20,593 nt of DNA, taken from Oscillospiraceae bacterium (GTDB lineage Bacteria > Bacillota > Clostridia > Oscillospirales > Oscillospiraceae). The notes under the pieces are model-generated. The model was not told where the DNA came from. It saw only the letters and a list, made by a program, of their open reading frames with translations, and ran no database searches. Location of the stretch: contig WRMX01000044.1 of the NCBI GenBank assembly GCA_009776905.1, positions 1-20,593 on the forward strand. Reading direction: 5' to 3'. The position numbers were made by a program, and so were the translations under genes. Shown here in pieces: positions 14,888 to 20,593 of the stretch (positions within the stretch are counted from its first letter, which is position 1; each line of letters opens with the position of its first letter).

Positions 14888-15709
14888 ATGGGTATTGCAA
14901 AGGTTAAAACTCTGATTATTGCATTGCTTGTTTTGGTCAATGCGTTCTTTTTGACGGTCATCCTCGTCGACGATTTTGCTGCTGCGCGGACCGAACGCCA
15001 AGCCATCGACAACGTTTGCACGATATTGCGCAGCAACGGGATCATGATCGAGCCGGATAGCATTAAGAAAAGCAGCGATATCAGAGCGATGCGGGCTTCC
15101 CGCGATACCGAGCAGGAAGCCGCTGCGGCCAATGCATTGATCGGCCCTGTGGAGATGACGGATCAGGGCGTCATATATCTGTATAATAATCCCGAACGGG
15201 GCAGCGCGAAATTTTCCATTGCCGGCGATTTCGAGTTTATATTGAACGAAGGGTGCATCCCGAGCGGGGAGAGCATATTGCGGACGGTCAACGGATTGCT
15301 GCGCGACATGAAGTTCGAAGCGGCGTCTTTGGATGTTAGGCGAGAGAGTTCCGCCGAGATCGTGACGGTCGTCGGCGCATATAAGGGCGCCAGCATTTTT
15401 AATCTCACAATGGATTTCATGTTTTCTGAAAGTTGCTTGCGCGAGGTCAGAGGAAGGTATCTGACCGGCATCGAGCCGGTCGAGTCGGGGTCAGGGATTT
15501 CAAATGTCAGCACGGCGCTGTTAGGTTTTCTTGCTGCTGTGAAGAGGGGCGACGTGGCATGTTCGGCTGTCTACAGCGTGGAGGCCGGGTATCAATACAG
15601 CGTCGTCGGGTCTTTCGGGGACAGGGTCATTATGCCTTCGTGGCTGGTCGTGACTGATATGGGGCGGTATATTATTGATTGCGAATCGGGCGACATTCGC
15701 ATGATTTAA
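14888..15709 (+). CDS. Membrane-anchored protein resembling YycI
   Basis: The 273-aa protein has one N-terminal membrane helix (about 5-27, TLIIALLVLVNAFFLTVILV) and an extracytoplasmic remainder. Its layout resembles the YycI/YycH-type regulators of the WalK sensor kinase in Firmicutes: a short basic cytoplasmic start, a single anchor, a beta-rich domain, and a C-terminal PSWLVVTDMGRYIIDCESGDI segment (248-268) like the closing repeat of YycI. WalR/WalK genes are not adjacent, so a Wal role is only a suggestion. RBS AAGGA lies about 11 nt before ATG. It is followed after 20 nt by the CPBP protease. Confidence 0.6.
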   Translation: MGIAKVKTLIIALLVLVNAFFLTVILVDDFAAARTERQAIDNVCTILRSNGIMIEPDSIKKSSDIRAMRASRDTEQEAAAANALIGPVEMTDQGVIYLYNNPERGSAKFSIAGDFEFILNEGCIPSGESILRTVNGLLRDMKFEAASLDVRRESSAEIVTVVGAYKGASIFNLTMDFMFSESCLREVRGRYLTGIEPVESGSGISNVSTALLGFLAAVKRGDVACSAVYSVEAGYQYSVVGSFGDRVIMPSWLVVTDMGRYIIDCESGDIRMI

Positions 15710-15729
15710 TATGTATTTAGGAGCTTTTG

Positions 15730-16587
15730 ATGGATACTAATTACTCGATTTCGCGTAGAATATGGCGAATAATATACCCGGTTCTGATATTCATTGGAGT
15801 ACAGTTCGCGGTGATGATCGTTGTCGGCATATTCGTCAGCGTTTTTATCAGCATGGATGCGATAAAATCGGCGGGCGGCTTCGACATGGAGGCGATCCTC
15901 GACGATTCGATGCGCTTTTTGACGGAACGGACAGTTCTCATTCTGCTTATATCGAATGTTGCGAGCTTGGGCGCGTTTGTTCCGATATGGCTGAAAACGC
16001 GGACATACTGCCCCCAATACATTAACTCGAGGCCGGGGAAGGTGTGCTTGCTGGTGGTGGGGCTGCTGGCCGCGATGAACATTGTCCAGATGATCATTTT
16101 CTCGCTGGTCGACGTGACAAAGTATTTTCCTTCGTATAACGAAGTCGCCGAGATGCTGACTACCGATTCATTCGCGCTGCAGTTCCTTACTGTGGGCATA
16201 GCGGCGCCAATCACGGAGGAGCTGGTTTTTCGTGGGATTCTCATCAGCAGAATGCGGTGGATGCCGGCTTGGGCGGCCGTGCTTGTGCAGGGCCTCCTCT
16301 TTGGCCTTGTGCACATGAACCTGTTCCAAGGGCTATACGCTTTTGTCGCTGGCGTCGTCCTGGGGATCATATTTGTCAGATATCGCTCGATTTTGATTAC
16401 TATTGCCGGGCATGTGGCGTTTAATATTTCGAGCCTGCTATTATCCGAATTCGCCGGTGAAGAGGCTATCGCCATTATTCTTTGCGCCGCCGTCGCCCTG
16501 CTGCCCATTTGCATTGTTTTCATTGCCAAGAGTAAAAAGGCTGAAGTATGGCAGCCACAAAATATTGATAATTGGAGGCAAGTATGA
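15730..16587 (+). CDS. CPBP family intramembrane glutamic endopeptidase (CAAX protease-like)
   Basis: The 285-aa protein has several hydrophobic helices (about 15-40, 67-88, 104-128, 150-170, 180-195, 200-216, 221-240, 250-270). The conserved motifs of the Abi/CPBP family are present: EELVFR (163-168, Glu-Glu and Arg), HMN (195-197), and HVAFN (228-232). These residues form the membrane-embedded active site. Bacterial members process membrane peptides or prenylated proteins, or serve in bacteriocin immunity; the substrate here is unknown. The start is ATG 15730 with AGGAG 6 nt upstream, rather than TTG 15727. The stop overlaps the next ATG (ATGA). Confidence 0.92.
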   Translation: MDTNYSISRRIWRIIYPVLIFIGVQFAVMIVVGIFVSVFISMDAIKSAGGFDMEAILDDSMRFLTERTVLILLISNVASLGAFVPIWLKTRTYCPQYINSRPGKVCLLVVGLLAAMNIVQMIIFSLVDVTKYFPSYNEVAEMLTTDSFALQFLTVGIAAPITEELVFRGILISRMRWMPAWAAVLVQGLLFGLVHMNLFQGLYAFVAGVVLGIIFVRYRSILITIAGHVAFNISSLLLSEFAGEEAIAIILCAAVALLPICIVFIAKSKKAEVWQPQNIDNWRQV

Positions 16588-17555
16588 AAAATGAATTTTT
16601 GATCCGGATGGAGGAGCCGGAGGATTGCTTGATCGTCACCGACAGGGATGGGATTTATTACAGGATGTTCCATAAGCCCGTCACCGCGCGGTTGAAGGAC
16701 GAGCTGGACTGCATGCAGTTCCATGAGCCTTCGCTGAGGATGATCGATTACCACGAGCATTATAGGGGGACGGAGACGTTTTTTATCAGCCAGGGCAAGT
16801 TTCTGTGTAATTGCATGGGGCGCGGGTTTACGATGGGCGCGGGCGATATTCTCCACATTCAGCCTTGGATGGGGCACAGCTTCACGCCGATCGAGCCTGA
16901 GAGCCGGTTGAACATTATGTTCATGGATATCGACATGCGTTATGGGCAGACGGATCCGAGGCTGCGGATTGCCGAAAAGTTCCCGGGCGTCATGGAGGAT
17001 CCCGAGTTTCAGAGCCTGTTCCGCAAGGCGAACGGCAGCCTTGGCCGCCGCACGTTGCCCGTGCAGGACGATTTTCCAAAAGAGCAGGTCCAGCAGCTGA
17101 GGCCTTCGGGGTTTGGCATTCGCGTGCATGAATATGACGGCATAACGCTGCATCTGAAGGTCGCAAAGTATGAGACCGAGGGCGTCAAGGAGATTTGGGA
17201 GCTGCTCATGAAGCCGGGGTTCTATTGCAGCTGGGATAATTTTAAGCCGGAGTACCGCGTGTTTTATGTGACGGAGGGCAAGCTGCGCTGCTGGGTCAGG
17301 ACTTCTGCCACCGAGACGCTCACGTTCGATGCGGGGAAGGATTGCATCGTGTTCATCCCGCCGTATAATCCTTTTGGGTTTGAGGTCGTGGAGGAGTCGA
17401 GGGTGTATGATATGGATTGCGGCGCGAGGCTGCAGGATTTATGCGAGGAGGTCGATGTTTTTCGCGCGACGAATGGCAAGGTTCCCGATATGGAGGGCTT
17501 GCTCGCTCTTTGCAAGGCTTATGATTGCACCATAACTGACGTGGGGAACAAGTGA
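16584..17555 (+). CDS. Double-cupin protein, function unknown
   Basis: The 323-aa protein contains two cupin halves. The first (about 50-120) has the full metal motif: His57, His59, Glu64 (HEHYRGTE, then the glycine at 71) and His98 in QPWMGHSF. The second (about 215-290, with EYRVFYVTEGKLRCWV and VFIPPYNPFGFEV) has lost the histidines and may be structural. No helix-turn-helix follows, so it is not an AraC regulator. A role as a small-molecule or sugar isomerase or dioxygenase is possible but not supported. ATG 16584 has GGAGG 5 nt upstream and overlaps the previous stop; the TTG at 16572 is within the RBS. It is last in the cluster. Confidence 0.8.
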   Translation: MKNEFLIRMEEPEDCLIVTDRDGIYYRMFHKPVTARLKDELDCMQFHEPSLRMIDYHEHYRGTETFFISQGKFLCNCMGRGFTMGAGDILHIQPWMGHSFTPIEPESRLNIMFMDIDMRYGQTDPRLRIAEKFPGVMEDPEFQSLFRKANGSLGRRTLPVQDDFPKEQVQQLRPSGFGIRVHEYDGITLHLKVAKYETEGVKEIWELLMKPGFYCSWDNFKPEYRVFYVTEGKLRCWVRTSATETLTFDAGKDCIVFIPPYNPFGFEVVEESRVYDMDCGARLQDLCEEVDVFRATNGKVPDMEGLLALCKAYDCTITDVGNK

Positions 17556-17621
17556 GTTTTGCGCGCTATAGGTGCGTTTGTTTTGGCATGGCATGTGCGA
17601 TATCTGTTAATGGATGATGAT

Positions 17622-17661
17622 AAAACACCGAAGCCGGGTTCGTGCCCTGCCTCGGTGTTTT
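17622..17661 (+). terminator. Bidirectional terminator between convergent genes
   Basis: AAAACACCGA (17622-17631) and TCGGTGTTTT (17652-17661) are exact inverted repeats with additional inner pairing (CCGGG with CCCTG partly). T-runs occur on both strands. It ends the double-cupin operon on the plus strand and may serve the hydrolase gene on the minus strand. Confidence 0.75.
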
Positions 17662-17732
17662 GCTGCTACGGTGTTTTGCTGCTTCGGCGTTTTGTTATTG
17701 TGCTGTTTTGCTGCCTTGGTGTTTTGCTGCCG
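17653..17732. repeat. 16-bp tandem repeat, five units
   Basis: Units CGGTGTTTTGCTGCTA, CGGTGTTTTGCTGCTT, CGGCGTTTTGTTATTG, TGCTGTTTTGCTGCCT and TGGTGTTTTGCTGCCG lie head to tail. The first unit begins inside the right arm of the terminator, so the array looks like an expansion of that arm. Confidence 0.85.
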
Positions 17733-17776
17733 GATGCGTTGTCGGCGGATGCGCTGATGGTTGGAAGCGGAGTAGA

Positions 17777-18484
17777 TCAATAGAAGAAGCCAACGCCGTC
17801 GTCCATGTACATTTTTGCGGGAATCGGGAACGGCGGATCCACCGCCGCGAGCTCTCCGGCGACCAGCTTTTCGGCAGCGGCAAGCGCTTTGTCGATCTGC
17901 CCGCCTTGGAGCGGCGAGGGGCCGTGCGCGGGATAGATTGAATCGAACAGGGCTTTCATGCCGATCAGCTTGTGCATGCTCGCCATATACGCAAGAATGC
18001 TGCGGCCTTCGCCGAACATGAATACCGGGCCTGCAGAGATGGTGTCGCCCGTGGCGATCACGCGGTTCGCTTTGTCGAGCAGCGCGATGCTCCCGTTTGT
18101 GTGGCCGGGGATGTGGACAACGTCGAACACGCGGCCGCCGATATCAATAGTGTCGCCTTCCCACAATGGGCGGACTTCGAGGCCTTCAACGGCGTTTTGC
18201 GCGTAATATGACATCTCGGATGGGTGCATATAGACCGCGTCGAATTCCTGAATATTTCCGATGTGGTCCGGGTCTGCATGGGTGATGACAAGCATGACTG
18301 GTTTGCTCGTAAGCGGCGCGATTGCTGCTTTGAGGCTGCCTGCTTGTCCGAATCCCGTGTCGACCAGCAGCGCGCGCTCATTGCCTATGAAGAACATGCA
18401 GCGGACGCCGTTGTCTTCGATGCTATATGTTGTTTCGTCGATTTTCCTGACTTCTAATGGCTGCGGGGTTCCCATATCGGGCAT
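17777..18484 (-). CDS. MBL-fold metallo-hydrolase
   Basis: The 235-aa protein has the metallo-beta-lactamase fold metal site: THADPDH (68-74), His128 in IPGHTNG, Asp147 in ATGDTI, and His187 in YPAHGPSP. The usual HxHxDH is HxDxDH here (His69, Asp71, Asp73, His74). Related Firmicutes proteins are annotated as glyoxalase II or lactonase-like. It is soluble, without a signal peptide. The substrate cannot be told; hydrolysis of a thioester, lactone or phosphodiester is possible. AGGAGG lies 7 nt before ATG 18484. It lies 64 nt downstream of tsf on the same strand, so it may be read from the rpsB-tsf transcript. Confidence 0.9.
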   Translation of the reverse strand: MPDMGTPQPLEVRKIDETTYSIEDNGVRCMFFIGNERALLVDTGFGQAGSLKAAIAPLTSKPVMLVITHADPDHIGNIQEFDAVYMHPSEMSYYAQNAVEGLEVRPLWEGDTIDIGGRVFDVVHIPGHTNGSIALLDKANRVIATGDTISAGPVFMFGEGRSILAYMASMHKLIGMKALFDSIYPAHGPSPLQGGQIDKALAAAEKLVAGELAAVDPPFPIPAKMYMDDGVGFFY

Positions 18485-18515
18485 ATCGATACCTCCTTTT
18501 ATTTTCGAACGAAGC

Positions 18516-18537
18516 GAGTGTCGCGTCGCGCTGGCGC
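18516..18537. repeat. GC-rich hairpin between tsf and the hydrolase gene
   Basis: On the minus strand GTCGCGC and GCGCGAC pair with a two-base CA centre. No T-run follows, so it is not a typical terminator. It might attenuate or mark an mRNA end between the two genes. Confidence 0.4.
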
Positions 18538-18548
18538 GACATGTCCTT

Positions 18549-19484
18549 TTACTTGTTTACCATGCTTGCGACTTCCGCTGCGAAGTCGTCTTGCTTTTTC
18601 TCGATGCCCTCGCCTTTTTCGAAGCGGGTAAACGCTTTGATGGAAATTTTGCCGCCCAGATCCTTGGCGACCTGCTGCACGTGCTTTTCAACGGTTATCT
18701 TGTCGCCTTTGACATATGGCTGATTCAGCAAGCACACATCCTCGTAAAACTTGTTGATACGGCCTTTGACCATGTTTTCGGCGATTTGGCGGGCTTTGTC
18801 TTCGGGAAGCTTTTTCTCTTTGCTATCTTCAAGGGCCTTGTTGAACTGGATCTCCCGCTCTTTTTCCAGCTCGACAGGATCGACGGATGAAATGTCCAGA
18901 TAGAGCGGGCGCATGGCCGCGATTTGCATGGCAATGTCCTTGCCGAGCTCGACGACCGTGTCCATGTCTGAAATGTCGGACACGTCGAGGTTAACGATAA
19001 CGCCGATTTTGCCGCCTGCGTGGACATATGGGACGCTCAGCCCGTCGGTATATAATTTAAACCTGCGTACGGAGATGTTTTCGCCAATGACGAGTATCAT
19101 CTCCTGCTGCTGCTCGGAAACCGTCTTTTCGCTGCCGGGGAATTTGCACGACATCAATGCATCGACATCGGCGGGAGCGTATGTCGCAACGGCTTCTGCG
19201 ACGCCTTTGACGAAATCCGTGAACATATTGTTTTTCGCGACGAAATCGGTCTCGGAGTTGACCTCGACGACGACCCCCGTGCTGCCGAACACTGCTGCAT
19301 ATGCAATGCCCTCCGTCGTGATTCTGCCTGCTTTTTTCTGCGCGGAGGCGAGGCCTTGCTCGCGGAGGTATGCGATGGCTTTTTCGATGTCGCCGTCGGA
19401 CTCTGTGAGGGCCCTTTTGCAGTCCATCATCCCAACTCCGGTCATTTCGCGGAGCTCTTTTACATCTTGCGCTGTGAATGCCAT
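18549..19484 (-). CDS. tsf: Elongation factor Ts
   Basis: The 311-aa protein shows the UBA-like N-terminal domain (LREMTGVGMMDCKRAL, 11-26) and the signature EVNSETDFVAKN (74-85) that contacts EF-Tu. It is the guanine nucleotide exchange factor that removes GDP from EF-Tu. The core and C-terminal dimerisation domains follow; the length is normal for Clostridia. AAGGATAGG lies upstream of ATG 19484. It follows rpsB in the standard rpsB-tsf order, with a 168-nt gap (19485-19652) in which I see no gene, terminator or promoter of good quality. Confidence 0.97.
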   Translation of the reverse strand: MAFTAQDVKELREMTGVGMMDCKRALTESDGDIEKAIAYLREQGLASAQKKAGRITTEGIAYAAVFGSTGVVVEVNSETDFVAKNNMFTDFVKGVAEAVATYAPADVDALMSCKFPGSEKTVSEQQQEMILVIGENISVRRFKLYTDGLSVPYVHAGGKIGVIVNLDVSDISDMDTVVELGKDIAMQIAAMRPLYLDISSVDPVELEKEREIQFNKALEDSKEKKLPEDKARQIAENMVKGRINKFYEDVCLLNQPYVKGDKITVEKHVQQVAKDLGGKISIKAFTRFEKGEGIEKKQDDFAAEVASMVNK

Positions 19485-19652
19485 ATTATTTAACCTATCC
19501 TTTCGTAATTTTGCTTGTAGAAGCTACAATTCACGCCCGATGGGGCAAGCGCGTGAAACGGTAGCTGATAGCATGCTCGAGGCCGAAATAGTTGGCAGTG
19601 CCTTGCGTGTCAATTCACCGCACTGCTTTGTCGTAGACTTTAAATACGCCCG

Positions 19653-20462
19653 TCATTCGGCATCGGCGGAGTCTGTGGGTTCCTCATCTTGCTCAGAATC
19701 GGATGCTACGGCGTTTTCTGCCGAAGCGCTCCGCTCACCGGACGGCTCGTCGCCGCTGTCGTCGCTATCCAATATGTCGACGCCCTGACGGCCTTCGACG
19801 ACGGCGTTCGCCATCGCCTGCGAGATGAGGCGGATCGCGCGGATCGCATCATCGTTTCCTGGGATGATATAGTCGATCTCGTCGGGATCGCAGTTTGTAT
19901 CGACAATGGCGACGATCGGGATGCCGAGCTTGCGCGCTTCGGCAATCGCGTTGCGTTCTTTGCGCGGGTCGATGATGAACAGCGCTGCGGGCAGCTTTTT
20001 CATGTCCTTGACGCCGCCAAGGTATTTTTCAAGCTTGTTGATCTCGTTGGTTAGCTTGATGACTTCTTTTTTCGGCAGGATGTCGAAGGTGCCATCTTCC
20101 TGCATTTTGCGGAGCTGTGCGAGGCGGTCGATGCGCATGCGCATTGTTTTGAAGTTTGTGAGCATTCCGCCAAGCCAGCGTGCGTTGACGAAATACATGC
20201 CGACGCGTTCGGCTTCTTCTTTGATGGCGTCCTGAGCTTGTTTTTTCGTCCCAACAAAGAGAACCGTGCCGCCATTTTCGCTGACCTCGCGGATGAAGCT
20301 ATATGCTTCTTCGAGCTTTCTGACCGTCTTTTGCAGGTCAATGATGTATATGCCGTTGCGTTCCATGTAGATGTATGGGGACATTTTTGGGTTCCATCGC
20401 CTGGTTTGGTGGCCGAAGTGGACCCCGGCCTCGAGAAGCTGTTTCATTGATACTACTGACAT
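19653..20462 (-). CDS. rpsB: 30S ribosomal protein S2
   Basis: From ATG 20462, with GGAGG 7 nt upstream, the protein has 269 aa. A longer frame would start in the upstream repeats and is rejected. Typical S2 segments are MKQLLEAGVHFGHQTRRWNP (6-25), FVGTKKQAQDAI, RWLGGMLTNFKT, and the C-terminal DTNCDPDEIDYIIPGNDDAIR. It binds late in 30S assembly and is needed for S1 attachment. The last 38 or so residues form a Ser/Glu/Asp-rich acidic tail, a common extension in Clostridia. It leads the rpsB-tsf operon. Confidence 0.97.
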   Translation of the reverse strand: MSVVSMKQLLEAGVHFGHQTRRWNPKMSPYIYMERNGIYIIDLQKTVRKLEEAYSFIREVSENGGTVLFVGTKKQAQDAIKEEAERVGMYFVNARWLGGMLTNFKTMRMRIDRLAQLRKMQEDGTFDILPKKEVIKLTNEINKLEKYLGGVKDMKKLPAALFIIDPRKERNAIAEARKLGIPIVAIVDTNCDPDEIDYIIPGNDDAIRAIRLISQAMANAVVEGRQGVDILDSDDSGDEPSGERSASAENAVASDSEQDEEPTDSADAE

Positions 20463-20508
20463 TAATTTTCCTCCATTTTTTGTTTTTGGGGACTCAATGG
20501 CGCTGCCG

Positions 20509-20593
20509 CGCGTTTGCCGTGCGTTTGCCGTGCGTGGGGCCGCTGCCATGCGTGGGGCCGCTGTCGTGCGTGGGGCCGCTGCCGTGCGTGGGG
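20509..20593. repeat. GC-rich tandem repeat upstream of rpsB, running off the window
   Basis: Two 11-bp units (CGCGTTTGCCG, TGCGTTTGCCG; 20509-20530, with one base between) are followed by 18-bp units TGCGTGGGGCCGCTGCCA, TGCGTGGGGCCGCTGTCG and TGCGTGGGGCCGCTGCCG (20531-20584) and a partial fourth to the window end. The array starts 47 bp upstream of the rpsB ATG, where a promoter or S2-binding leader would be expected. Confidence 0.85.

Noticed and set aside
15741..17153. Long minus-strand frame of 470 codons opposite the CPBP protease and cupin genes
   Set aside because: It is antisense to two genes with clear motifs and RBSs, and its composition is typical of a shadow frame in GC-rich coding DNA.
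20463..20549. N-terminal extension of ribosomal protein S2
   Set aside because: It would translate the tandem repeat and leader; the ATG at 20462 has GGAGG and begins a normal S2 sequence.

Overview
The window reads as a chromosomal segment of an uncultured Bacillota, probably class Clostridia. This rests on AGGAGG-type ribosome binding sites, sigma-70-like promoters, the encoded CCA of the tRNA, a BTAD-family regulator and a short YycI-like membrane-anchored protein. The lineage is inferred; there is no rRNA gene.

Layout. (1) 1-1440, minus: an AT-rich toxin-antitoxin operon of a Fic protein and a larger than usual VbhA-like antitoxin, with a clear promoter. (2) 1441-2018: a patchwork without a secure gene, holding a terminator, a short ORF with a good RBS that is probably the front of a truncated gene, and a hairpin. 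(3) 2019-6302, plus: an L-arabinose operon (truncated isomerase, GH51 alpha-L-arabinofuranosidase, FGGY kinase, L-ribulose-5-phosphate 4-epimerase). The truncated isomerase leaves the first intracellular sugar step uncovered here. (4) 6303-7499: a decayed island around tRNA-Ala(GGC), with one intact tRNA, a degenerate copy, a 5' fragment, an AlbA_2-type gene remnant, a 14-bp palindrome and an IS200/IS605-like end hairpin. (5) 7500-9297, minus: a BTAD regulator with a degenerate GGDEF-like C-terminus and an unnamed 180-aa partner. (6) 9377-13009, minus: pheS-pheT. (7) 13256-17555, plus: nnr, a YycI-like protein, a CPBP membrane protease and a double-cupin protein. (8) 17777-20462, minus: an MBL-fold hydrolase, then tsf and rpsB.

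Housekeeping genes (pheST, nnr, tsf, rpsB) dominate the right half and are intact. The left half is accessory and shows repeated gene decay. A dispersed intergenic repeat (core reads TGTCATTCTGAG...AAGAATCTTT on one strand) occurs at four loci, including inside the pheS-pheT operon. Three separate short tandem-repeat arrays (12, 16 and 18 bp periods) are also present.

The best leads for something unusual are the Fic/antitoxin pair with a DUF-like N-terminal extension on the antitoxin, the BTAD/180-aa pair, and the tRNA-Ala island.
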